DNA of 8,067 bases from Bacteriovorax stolpii (lineage in GTDB: Bacteria > Bdellovibrionota > Bacteriovoracia > Bacteriovoracales > Bacteriovoracaceae): contig CAMDDI010000161.1 in NCBI GenBank assembly GCA_945890905.1, positions 1 to 8,067 of the forward strand, given 5' to 3'. Below the pieces are notes generated by a model, which was given only the letters and a program-made list of their open reading frames with translations, was not told the origin of the DNA and did no database searches. Of this stretch, positions 1 through 6,895 are shown one piece after another. Numbering within the stretch: position 1 is the first letter of the stretch; the number at the start of each line of letters is the position of its first letter. The position numbers were made by a program, and so were the translations under genes.

Positions 1-5
1 CTCCT
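1..5 (-). promoter_or_regulatory. Possible ribosome binding site of a leftward gene starting beyond the left edge
   Basis: Read on the minus strand, the last bases before the window edge are GCAGGAG, a strong Shine-Dalgarno match. The CoA-binding gene at 5509 uses the same AGGAG core. No start codon is visible because the window ends here. It fits the promoter-like pair at 40-67 on the same strand, which suggests that another leftward gene begins just outside the window. Inference from short motifs only. Confidence 0.35.
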
Positions 6-39
6 GCAGATAATAAAATATCAACCCACCAGTTTTTTC

Positions 40-67
40 ATCATAACAATTCTTGGAAAACATTCAA
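40..67 (-). promoter_or_regulatory. Putative sigma70-type promoter, leftward
   Basis: On the minus strand a -35-like TTGAAT (62-67) and a -10-like TATGAT (40-45) are separated by 16 bases. They match the consensus TTGACA and TATAAT at 4 and 5 of 6 positions. The pair lies in the 89-base stretch after the stop of the U32 gene and upstream of the AGGAG at the edge, so it could give a separate transcript to the next leftward gene. I see no clear terminator hairpin in 1-89, so read-through from the U32 gene is also possible. Confidence 0.38.
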
Positions 68-89
68 TGTCGAAAAGGTATCGGGTAGA

Positions 90-2540
90 TTAGGTGCGAG
101 ATTCTTTCTTTCGATCTTTGTAGGTATCTGACTTATTCATTTGGCCCAGACCTAAACCATAGGTCTCATTGACTTTCAAATCCTCAACGGCTTGAGATGA
201 GCTAATTTCACCTTTGATAAGCTTGAGGTAAGTTAATATTTTGCGATTCATCTCGGCCGGTTTTTCACCTAAACCTTCAAGTCTAAAAGTCGCAACACCC
301 CTATTAATGAGCTCCTGTGTGAGAAATCCAGCAGACTGAGGAGTCGCCTTGAAGAAGGTGTTTCGGCACTCTTGATCGGCCTTCAAGAAATGCATATTTC
401 CGTAAGGGTCTTTGAGTTTTACTTCGTGTTTCTCACAAGGTTTGCCGCAATCTTTGAAAGATGAGCCTGTGGATAAGAAGGCCGCAAACACACAATGCTC
501 CATGTGAAACTCAGGCATATATTGGTGAAGGGTAACTTCGATTTTCGATGGATCGCCGTATGAAACAAGATCTAATAGCTGATCTTGATTGAGATCATAG
601 GAGACGTTGATACTCTCCAAACCCTTGCCTGTGAGATACTCAAGCGTTTCTGAGTTGGTTACATTCAGAGAGAAATCCCCTAACAGCGGAATTTTTGATT
701 CGTCTTTCAGATACTTAAGGGCACCTGTGTTGCGAACTAAGATTTTATCCGGATTGGCCCGCATAATAACTTTAAGATTATAATACTCTTTGGGTTTAAG
801 AATTCGTGTAGTAGCAATGGCCACCGGAATGTTAAGTTCCTTGATGAGCTTAACAGACGACTCGTAATCTTTCCCAAATTCAAAATCAAGAATCACCGTT
901 TTGATTTCTTCAGAATAGTTTTTGAAAGTATCCCGAGCAGAGGCAAACCCCTCAACCTGCTCTTTTGAGCGAAGAAGGATATTGAGCTGGGGTTTATTTT
1001 TCAAATGAGCTTTGAGTGCAGGGAGCGCCACTTCGTTGATCACAATATTTTTTCGCTCAAGGCGAGCGCCATTCATTTTCTCTACCAGCTCACGACGAAC
1101 CTCTTTGAGTTCTTTATGGTAAATGTAGAGATCATTTTCAATGTAGCAATCAAAGTCAGCTAACTCATAAACCGTTGTTCCAAGAGAGCTTAATTCGTCT
1201 TTGACAAACTCAGCAGTAATGGGTTTTGTAGTGGCGGGTCCTAAACAGTTCTGAGTCTGGGCATAGACCTCACGTCCCTCAGGATCAATGGCCTTAACGA
1301 GCAAAGGCTCGCGATTCATCCCCTGAACAATCATCTTCAAAGGAATGCGCTTCTGATGCTCACGGGACTGCCAAGCTCGCTGGTAGTCCTTATCTTTAAC
1401 TTCATTGGAGTTTAAGAAAACTTTCTGACCTTTTTCCAATTTTAAATTCTTGGTTACGAGCTCAACTTCAAAATTCTTTCCTATGCGAAGTGAAGAGAAT
1501 ATCTTCGAGCCCATTTCTTCTTTACCAATAAATAGAAGACCCATGCCTGCTTTGAGATCAGCCGATGAGTTCACCATGATTTTTTTGTTTTTAATTTCAA
1601 CTATGGTTCCCACTTCAATTCCACGGTGAGCGGAATAAGTTCCATCCACTAGTTGTTGATGATCAACCCCATTAAGCCAACCGGAGAAAAATCCTCGTGA
1701 ATAAGTAGTGGCAAGCTCTTGCGTGCGCTTTTCTAAATTGAGAGATTCACCGTCTAAAACTTCGCGATAGTTTTTGGCAGTTGAAGCCACATACTCTGGA
1801 GTTTTTAAGCGCCCTTCGACTTTAAAGGAATTCACACCCATATTTTGAAGAGCACTTACTTCAGAAATCCCCATAAGATCTTTGGGACTCACAAGATACT
1901 TCTTATCTCCCATTTCTTTTTTAACATCATCCACATAGAGCTCATAAGGTAGCCGGCAACTCTGAGCACACTGACCGCGGTTAGCACTTCTTCCTCCTAG
2001 AGATTCAGAAGTAAAACACTGGCCAGAATAGGCCACGCACAAAGCTCCATGAACAAAGACTTCCAGTTCTTTATCAGTGGATTCACGAATGAGTTTTATT
2101 TCTGGCAAAGAATTCTCGCGCCCCAAAACAAAGCGATCAATTTTAAGATCATCGACTAACTTGATAGCGTCAGTACTAGTCACAGTCATCTGAGTTGATC
2201 CATGGATGCGCTGATGGGGTGCCATGGTACGAATGAGTTTTGCGAGTCCCAAGTCCTGAACAATGAATGCATCAGGACCCATAGGAAGAATTTCTTTGAG
2301 GACTTCGATAACTTTGGGAAATTCATTTTGAAAGATCACCACATTGAAGGCGAGATTTACTTTCACACCATAGAGATGACAGAGGTCGATCATTTCTTTG
2401 AGTTCAACAAAACTCAAATCAGTGGTTCTTCCTCGGGCATTAAAAAAAGGAACACCCACATAAATAGCATCGGCACCATGATGCACCGCAGCCAAACACA
2501 TGGCCATATTGCCAACAGGAAGAAGAAGTTCAGATTTCAT
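90..2540 (-). CDS. rlhA: U32/DUF3656 family protein, RlhA (YdcP)-like 23S rRNA cytidine hydroxylase, long form
   Basis: An 816-residue cytoplasmic protein of the group misleadingly called peptidase U32. E. coli RlhA (YdcP) is needed for 5-hydroxylation of C2501 in 23S rRNA, using prephenate and iron; that role is known for the homologue and inferred here. The U32 domain covers about residues 1-300. Its signature FVHGALCVAYSGQC (162-175) and the following GRSANRGQCAQSC (183-195) are almost identical to RlhA and supply C168, C175, C191 and C195, the expected iron-sulphur ligands. A DUF3656-like region follows at about 370-500. The roughly 300 residues after it are extra relative to E. coli RlhA (about 650 aa in all) and look like a degenerate second U32-like barrel, with C683, C698, C702 and C725 spaced like the first cluster. 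The start is ATG at 2540; the Shine-Dalgarno is weak. The gene is divergent from the 5'-nucleotidase-like gene. The family is near certain, the exact substrate less so. Confidence 0.92.
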   Translation of the reverse strand: MKSELLLPVGNMAMCLAAVHHGADAIYVGVPFFNARGRTTDLSFVELKEMIDLCHLYGVKVNLAFNVVIFQNEFPKVIEVLKEILPMGPDAFIVQDLGLAKLIRTMAPHQRIHGSTQMTVTSTDAIKLVDDLKIDRFVLGRENSLPEIKLIRESTDKELEVFVHGALCVAYSGQCFTSESLGGRSANRGQCAQSCRLPYELYVDDVKKEMGDKKYLVSPKDLMGISEVSALQNMGVNSFKVEGRLKTPEYVASTAKNYREVLDGESLNLEKRTQELATTYSRGFFSGWLNGVDHQQLVDGTYSAHRGIEVGTIVEIKNKKIMVNSSADLKAGMGLLFIGKEEMGSKIFSSLRIGKNFEVELVTKNLKLEKGQKVFLNSNEVKDKDYQRAWQSREHQKRIPLKMIVQGMNREPLLVKAIDPEGREVYAQTQNCLGPATTKPITAEFVKDELSSLGTTVYELADFDCYIENDLYIYHKELKEVRRELVEKMNGARLERKNIVINEVALPALKAHLKNKPQLNILLRSKEQVEGFASARDTFKNYSEEIKTVILDFEFGKDYESSVKLIKELNIPVAIATTRILKPKEYYNLKVIMRANPDKILVRNTGALKYLKDESKIPLLGDFSLNVTNSETLEYLTGKGLESINVSYDLNQDQLLDLVSYGDPSKIEVTLHQYMPEFHMEHCVFAAFLSTGSSFKDCGKPCEKHEVKLKDPYGNMHFLKADQECRNTFFKATPQSAGFLTQELINRGVATFRLEGLGEKPAEMNRKILTYLKLIKGEISSSQAVEDLKVNETYGLGLGQMNKSDTYKDRKKESRT

Positions 2541-2592
2541 AGATTGGGTTTTAACCTACAGAGAGGTCTTAAGTCCCCACATAACGGAAAAA

Positions 2593-2620
2593 TTTACAGT
2601 CTTTTTTCTGCCCCTATAGT
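2593..2620 (+). promoter_or_regulatory. Putative sigma70 promoter of the 5'-nucleotidase-like gene
   Basis: TTTACA (2593-2598) and TATAGT (2615-2620) are separated by 16 bases, each matching the sigma70 hexamer consensus at 5 of 6 positions. Transcription would start near 2627, giving a leader of about 45 bases before the ATG at 2672. The pair lies in the 131-base divergent intergenic region 2541-2671. I could not assign an equally good promoter for the leftward U32 gene in the same region. Confidence 0.5.
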
Positions 2621-2671
2621 CCTGTCTAATAGAGGAAGCCCAAATAATTCCATCGCACCTAAAGAGCCTGC

Positions 2672-4216
2672 ATGAAACAACTCAGAATTCTCACTTTTAT
2701 TCTCTCATTTGGAGTGATGAATTCAGTCTCGGCGAAGTTAGTTCAAATTATTCATACAAATGATCTTCACTCTTATTTCACTGGATCCAGAAATGGAAAT
2801 GGTGGTTATGCCAGACTGAAAACTAAAATTGATGAACTGCGTGCCGAGGCCAGCTCCAAAGGCATCCCATCACTTTATTTAGATGCTGGTGATTTCGGAG
2901 AAGGATCATCTTTTTATTTTTCCAATGAAGGCAGTGATTCTCTCAGGGCCTTGGATATTTTAGGAGTTGATGCCACGGTTTTAGGAAATCACGATTACAT
3001 TTTAGGTGGAACAGAACTCGCCCGACAAATTCGTGTGGCCAAGCTCAAGACGCCGATCCTTTCTGCTAATTTAGAAGGTAAATTTTTAATGGGTCTAGAG
3101 GGTGTGATGCCGGATTTTAAAGATTTTATCATCGATGGCCTAAAAATTCGTGTCTTTGGTTTAACTACAACTGAAGTTCACTTTCAATACCCACTTCGCC
3201 CTTTGGGATTTATTTCTTCGGCCCACAAAGCGGCGGTGCGAATGGCCAACAAAGGCCTCAAAGAGAATGTCGATTTCATGGTGGCCTTAACCCACACAGG
3301 TCTTGCCACTGACTCCTCACTGGTTAAAAAAACCCATAGCATTGATCTTATCGTCGGAGGCCATGACCACTACCGCTTTAATGAGCCAGTGATGGTACCC
3401 AATTTAAATGGTGAGCTGATTCCAATTGTTCAAACTGGAGCTCACGGGGCAGCTGTGGGTTCACTGATCATGGATATTCAAGGCAAAGGCGACGCCAAAG
3501 TTGTGGACTACAAACTCCACGACATCACTCCAGACATCCCTGAAGATCATGAGACACGGGAATTTGTGGGATCGGCCTACATTAACCGAAATATCTATTT
3601 TGGAAGAAGCTTTGAAGACGTCATTGGGATCAGCACGATTCCCTTGTCGGGAACTGGAGCTGGTGGGGATAACCAGAAAACTTGCTGGTCTCGCCACGTC
3701 GCCCGCATCACGCGGAATGTGGCCCAGGCCGATTTAGGAATGCAATTTGATATTTTTCAAGGTGAGCAAATTCCTGCAGGAGAAATCCGTTTTGGAGATC
3801 TTGTGGATAATTTCCCGCATTTTAGAAAATGGGGAGATAAGGGGTGGTCAATATCTCGGGCCACCATCAATGGGTGGGTTTTGAAAAATGCATTGAGATT
3901 TTTAAATGGTCCAGGGGCCTATATCTCAGTGACGATGGATGGTCTGGGTGCCAGAAATTCAACTGATAAAAAGATTGTCCCCTACACGATTAAAACTCAT
4001 ACTCCAGAGATGGCACTTGTTAATGGTGAGCCCATTCGCAATATGCAGTTCTATACCTTGGCCATTCCCAGCGAAATTCCTTATGGCTTTGGAAATATTA
4101 CGGCCATAGGAAAAGTTATATTATGGGGAGCAAAGAAAATTCCTAATTCAGACTACTGGGGACTTCTTGAGAAATACATAAGAGAAAATTCACCTCTAAA
4201 ATGTCTGGAAGATTAG
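2672..4216 (+). CDS. Exported bifunctional metallophosphoesterase / 5'-nucleotidase-like protein (UshA family)
   Basis: A 514-residue periplasmic or secreted phosphoesterase, probably acting on nucleotides or related phosphate esters. Residues 1-21 form a signal peptide (KQLR, hydrophobic core, then VSA before K22) with no lipobox cysteine, so signal peptidase I cleavage is expected. The calcineurin-like domain holds all the dimetal motifs: DLH (D31, H33), GD (D74), GNHD (N106, H107), H208 in ALTHTG, and GGHDH (H231, H233). The 5_nucleotid_C domain starts at about 310; its GEIRFGDLVDNFPHF (370-384) matches the family's G-x-I-x-x-x-D-L-x-x-x-x-P segment. The usual NGGGIR just before it is missing: DIFQGEQIPAG stands there, so the substrate pocket probably differs from UshA. 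Length is close to that of UshA (550). A good promoter lies upstream; the Shine-Dalgarno is weak. The 3' end overlaps the convergent gene by 4 bases (TTAG). It could support phosphate or nucleoside scavenging; substrate unknown. Confidence 0.9.
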   Translation: MKQLRILTFILSFGVMNSVSAKLVQIIHTNDLHSYFTGSRNGNGGYARLKTKIDELRAEASSKGIPSLYLDAGDFGEGSSFYFSNEGSDSLRALDILGVDATVLGNHDYILGGTELARQIRVAKLKTPILSANLEGKFLMGLEGVMPDFKDFIIDGLKIRVFGLTTTEVHFQYPLRPLGFISSAHKAAVRMANKGLKENVDFMVALTHTGLATDSSLVKKTHSIDLIVGGHDHYRFNEPVMVPNLNGELIPIVQTGAHGAAVGSLIMDIQGKGDAKVVDYKLHDITPDIPEDHETREFVGSAYINRNIYFGRSFEDVIGISTIPLSGTGAGGDNQKTCWSRHVARITRNVAQADLGMQFDIFQGEQIPAGEIRFGDLVDNFPHFRKWGDKGWSISRATINGWVLKNALRFLNGPGAYISVTMDGLGARNSTDKKIVPYTIKTHTPEMALVNGEPIRNMQFYTLAIPSEIPYGFGNITAIGKVILWGAKKIPNSDYWGLLEKYIRENSPLKCLED

Positions 4217-5142
4217 TCGTTATCAATACCTTCATCGAAGATAAATTCAAAATTCCAAAACTTACTTAAGCGGATAACCATGTCATCCAGATCGTTGGGT
4301 CCAATGCCGTCTACTAATACCACCCGGCGAACATCTCCATCTGATCTAAACTTTATGACAAGCTGACTCTTACCTGGACCTTTGCCAGGATTCAAAATGC
4401 TATGCCTAAATTCAACAACGAGGTCCCGGTAAACTCTAAAGGTAGCAGTGGGAATTAAAAACCCTACTTCTTTTTCTGTTTGCCATAAAAGGAAATGATT
4501 TCTTTCTAAGTCAGGAAGAATTTTTTCGTTCTTTAAAATAATTTCCCGTGCGTATCCGGTAGGTTGATTTCTAAATTCAGAAAAATCAAAAGAGGACCTT
4601 ACCTCTGGCTGCCGGAAGCCTTTAGCTATAGTGAGAATATTATTGATGTCATGCTGGGTACTGATGAGAGGGGTGAGATTTTCAACGCTGATCATGGTCT
4701 TATACTGATGTTCAGGATCTTTTTTTACTAAGACGTTGGTTGCATGCATGCGCAGATTTTCTTCAATGGGCCAAGACTGAATACTTAGAGCGAAGTCGCC
4801 CTCTTGCCAGCGGTGAGCATAGGTCTTTTCATCTGAAAGATCCTTGGGCTCACCTAACTCGAGCATTAAATTCTCTAATACGAAATCATGATTTTTTTTT
4901 ACGTGACGGATATGGGAAAAATAGCAAAAAAGATATTCAGGAGTGACTGAGAGAGGAGTTTTGATGTCCACCAGCATGGGCTGATTATGAGAAGGAACAA
5001 AAGGACCCACAGGAATTTCCACCACATCAGAGAAACCAAGCCAGTTCACAACCCCAAATTGCTCTTTCAAACTTTCAAAGCTTGAAGTTATGTCCAAATT
5101 CTTGGACTCCAAAAATGTCTTAAGTCGGTTGTTTTCGTTCAA
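4213..5142 (-). CDS. Hypothetical protein of 309 residues, second gene of a leftward operon
   Basis: I do not recognise this protein. It has no signal peptide, membrane segment, nucleotide-binding loop or cysteine cluster, and looks like a soluble, cytosolic, mixed alpha/beta protein. Residues about 85-125 carry a pattern LGEPKD...HRWQEGDFALSIQSWP, a helix followed by a W-containing strand pair also common in small immunity- and SUKH-like domains; this is only a loose resemblance. The C-terminal part (about 195-305) is rich in beta strands and ends acidic. The start is a TTG at 5142, chosen because AAGGA lies 9 bases upstream (5152-5156) and the frame is open from there; the first in-frame methionine is residue 56. 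The start overlaps the end of the CoA-binding gene by 23 bases, so the two are probably translationally coupled. A run of nine A residues in the coding strand (4892-4900) is a possible slippage site. The 3' end overlaps the convergent gene by 4 bases. Confidence 0.8.
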   Translation of the reverse strand: MNENNRLKTFLESKNLDITSSFESLKEQFGVVNWLGFSDVVEIPVGPFVPSHNQPMLVDIKTPLSVTPEYLFCYFSHIRHVKKNHDFVLENLMLELGEPKDLSDEKTYAHRWQEGDFALSIQSWPIEENLRMHATNVLVKKDPEHQYKTMISVENLTPLISTQHDINNILTIAKGFRQPEVRSSFDFSEFRNQPTGYAREIILKNEKILPDLERNHFLLWQTEKEVGFLIPTATFRVYRDLVVEFRHSILNPGKGPGKSQLVIKFRSDGDVRRVVLVDGIGPNDLDDMVIRLSKFWNFEFIFDEGIDND

Positions 5143-5509
5143 ACTGATCAGTCCTTAGTAAGACTAGTGTACACGCATTTTCTACTTCAATACCGTTGTG
5201 CTTTAAACTTTTTTCCAAAGCGTAACTTTCTGCACCGGGATTAAAGATCACACGTTTTGGCGCCAGAGAAATAATTTCGTGCTCGTATTTCTCTGAAATA
5301 GCAGAATTCACGTAGATAGTAAGGGTATCAATTTTCTGACCAGATTGGGCAAGTGCTTTTAAATCTGGAGTGACTTTTAGGCCAAGGACTTCTTTCTCAC
5401 GAGGATTAACTGGCACGGCCTTATGACCATACTCCTGGAGCATCTGAATCGCCTTGTAGGAGTAACGTGTGGGATCACTCGAAGCACCTAGTACAGCAAC
5501 AACTTCCAT
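5120..5509 (-). CDS. CoA-binding domain protein (YccU/CoA_binding_2 type)
   Basis: A 129-residue single-domain Rossmann protein. The N-terminus VAVLGASSDPTRYSYKA (4-20) is the nucleotide-binding loop of CoA_binding_2 proteins, and is followed by GHKAVPVNPREKEVLG (28-43), in which VNP is the family hallmark. Later come IFNPGAES (88-95) and ENACTLVLL (110-118), the strand-turn elements of the fold. The family resembles the CoA-binding part of succinyl-CoA synthetase alpha; for stand-alone members CoA binding is expected but no reaction is firmly known. The start is ATG at 5509 rather than 5515 or further upstream: AGGAG (5516-5520) is 6 bases from the 5509 ATG but abuts the 5515 ATG, and the Rossmann strand begins right there. 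It is the first gene of an operon with the 309-residue unknown and is divergent from the FAD oxidase (51 bp between starts). Confidence 0.92.
   Translation of the reverse strand: MEVVAVLGASSDPTRYSYKAIQMLQEYGHKAVPVNPREKEVLGLKVTPDLKALAQSGQKIDTLTIYVNSAISEKYEHEIISLAPKRVIFNPGAESYALEKSLKHNGIEVENACTLVLLRTDQFERKQPT
5152..5156 (-). promoter_or_regulatory. Ribosome binding site supporting the TTG start of the 309-residue gene
   Basis: On the minus strand AAGGA lies 9 bases before the TTG at 5142. It sits inside the last codons of the CoA-binding gene, whose stop is at 5120-5122, so ribosomes ending that gene would pass over this start. This decides for TTG, since no ATG or GTG with a better site is evident near the N-terminus. 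Confidence 0.55.
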
Positions 5510-5560
5510 GGCCATCTCCTTGAAAAAAACGCTAAAATGTATCTCAACAAGAGAGTCATT
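5510..5560. promoter_or_regulatory. Compact divergent intergenic region
   Basis: Only 51 bases separate the start codons of the CoA-binding gene (-) and the FAD oxidase (+). It contains the AGGAG of the leftward gene (5516-5520), an A/T-rich centre and, for the rightward gene, AAGAGAG just before ATG 5561. A -10-like TAAAAT (5533-5538) faces right but has no convincing -35. A leftward -10-like CATAAT overlaps the oxidase ATG. Both promoters must be squeezed here or reach into coding sequence; I cannot assign them firmly. Confidence 0.4.
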
Positions 5561-6895
5561 ATGGCATTTACCAATAAGACATTTTACACCCAAGAAGACC
5601 TTGCACGTCACCTCAAGGCGCATCAACCGGGCTTCTATTTCTCATCAAAAACTTCAACCGTTATCCCTTACGATAAACTTGATTCACTCTTGCCTTGGAA
5701 TAAAGATTCTGAATTTTTTCTGTGTGATATCTCGAAGCTTCCTCCCCATATGGAACTCAAAGAAAATGGTAATCTTATTTTGCGCGGTTCTGTTTCTTGG
5801 GAAGATGCTAAGAAATATTTACGCTCTCATGGTCGCAATTTAAAAACCTCTCCCACTGAACAACTCGCACTCATTACTGCTGGTATTGCGACCTCTTGCA
5901 CTGGCGAGAGATGTTTTGCCTTCGGAAATATGCGCTCGCAAGTGATGCGCATTAAGTATCTCAATTTCAATGGTGAAGAAATTGAACTCAAGCGAGATGC
6001 TGATTTAAAATCCGAATCCACTTATCTAAAACCCTACGCTGAAGATTTTAAATTCTATCAGAATTTTAAGAATGCACCCTACCCGCGCTTCCAAAAGGCG
6101 ATTGATCTGATGATTGGCACTGAAGGACAGTTGGGCATTGTGACAGAAGTGGAAATTGAAACTGCTCCCAATTTTGATGTGACTTACGTCTTTATGCTTC
6201 TTCCTCGTTGGGAAGAAAATGATGCTCCTCACATGGAAATTTACCAGGCCGTTCAAGCTCACCGGGATGCGATTATTTCTTGTGAACTTCTAGATTCAAA
6301 TTGCATGAATTATATGAAGCCAGAAGAAAAGCTGGGAAATAATGAAGACGTTATTTTCTTAGAAATTAAAACAGAAAACTTTGAAGATATCTATGCCGAC
6401 ATTCTCTGCCACCTCACTCACACCAGTGTGGATCAGGTTTTTGAAATCGCCCAAACCAAATTCCATGCCGTCCGTGCGGGAGTTCCACGGGCCATTTTTG
6501 AAGAAAATTCCCGCATGGGTGTTGTGAAAGTAGGAACGGACGTGCAAGTGACCTCTGACCGTTTCCCCGATCTCATAGCCTTTTACCGTGAAGCTTCAAA
6601 GCTCGGAGTGCGCTACTGCCTCTTCGGACATTTTGGAGACGCTCACCTTCACTATAATTATATGCCCACACCAGCTGACCTGAAAAAATGTCAGGATAAG
6701 ATGCTAGGCCTTTATGACAAAGTTTTAGAATGGAAAGGCTCGCCTTTTGCGGAACACGGGATAGGACTTTTAAAGCAGAAATTTATTAAACGCTTTCACG
6801 GGAAAAATCAGATAGGCCTTTTTCATGATCTTAAAAAAGAGCATGATCCCCATAACCAATTCTTTCCTCAGGGATTTATGAGCGAAGGGCAATAA
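5561..6895 (+). CDS. FAD-linked oxidase of the VAO family (GlcD / D-lactate dehydrogenase-like)
   Basis: A 444-residue soluble flavoprotein likely to oxidise a 2-hydroxyacid or similar alcohol. The FAD_binding_4 part is recognised by PTEQLALITAGIATSCTGERCFAFG (split across 98-122) and MIGTEGQLGIVTEVEIET (184-201). The FAD-oxidase C-terminal domain shows FGHFGDAHLHYNY (355-367), AEHGIG (397-402) and DPHNQFFPQG (429-438), the family hallmarks around the active site. The N-terminus is unusual: the standard PP-loop GGGTS is absent and FSSKTST (27-33) may replace it, followed by a shortened first subdomain. No cysteine-rich Fe-S partner subunit is encoded nearby, so it probably works alone or with an unlinked partner. 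Start 5561 was preferred over ATG 5537 because AAGAGAG precedes it at a suitable distance, while nothing useful precedes 5537. The 3' end overlaps the convergent methyltransferase by 20 bases. Substrate cannot be told from sequence. Confidence 0.88.
   Translation: MAFTNKTFYTQEDLARHLKAHQPGFYFSSKTSTVIPYDKLDSLLPWNKDSEFFLCDISKLPPHMELKENGNLILRGSVSWEDAKKYLRSHGRNLKTSPTEQLALITAGIATSCTGERCFAFGNMRSQVMRIKYLNFNGEEIELKRDADLKSESTYLKPYAEDFKFYQNFKNAPYPRFQKAIDLMIGTEGQLGIVTEVEIETAPNFDVTYVFMLLPRWEENDAPHMEIYQAVQAHRDAIISCELLDSNCMNYMKPEEKLGNNEDVIFLEIKTENFEDIYADILCHLTHTSVDQVFEIAQTKFHAVRAGVPRAIFEENSRMGVVKVGTDVQVTSDRFPDLIAFYREASKLGVRYCLFGHFGDAHLHYNYMPTPADLKKCQDKMLGLYDKVLEWKGSPFAEHGIGLLKQKFIKRFHGKNQIGLFHDLKKEHDPHNQFFPQGFMSEGQ

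Noticed and set aside
90..2540. Calling the U32 protein a collagenase or protease.
   Set aside because: The family name is historical. The cysteine signature and near identity to the RlhA motifs point to RNA base hydroxylation.
2202..2675. A 157-codon rightward ORF antisense to the U32 gene, ending in an ATGA overlap with the start of the 5'-nucleotidase-like gene.
   Set aside because: The peptide has no recognisable motif and mirrors the strongly conserved U32 N-terminus on the other strand. The tail merely runs through the intergenic region. The ATGA is probably chance, and a good promoter for the real gene lies inside this ORF.
3461..3737. Two 78-codon ORFs, one on each strand, within the 5'-nucleotidase-like gene.
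   Set aside because: They lie wholly inside a gene with clear domain content in another frame, and their peptides look random.
4218..4247. Possible small hairpins (TTATC/GATAA and CTTC/GAAG) near the convergent stop codons as a bidirectional terminator.
   Set aside because: Stems of four to five bases, no G+C-rich core and no adjoining T tract, and they lie inside coding sequence.
4742..4751. Perfect 10-bp palindrome GCATGCATGC.
   Set aside because: It is in the middle of the 309-residue coding region (codons for R-M-H-A) with no second copy nearby, so it is most likely chance.
5537..5560. Upstream ATG adding eight residues (MYLNKRVI) to the FAD oxidase.
   Set aside because: There is no ribosome binding site before 5537, whereas AAGAGAG precedes ATG 5561. 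It cannot be excluded.
5510..5626. N-terminal extension of the CoA-binding protein to an upstream start (39 more residues).
   Set aside because: The extension would run into the oxidase coding region, has no similarity to the family, and the AGGAG at 5516-5520 marks the internal ATG 5509.
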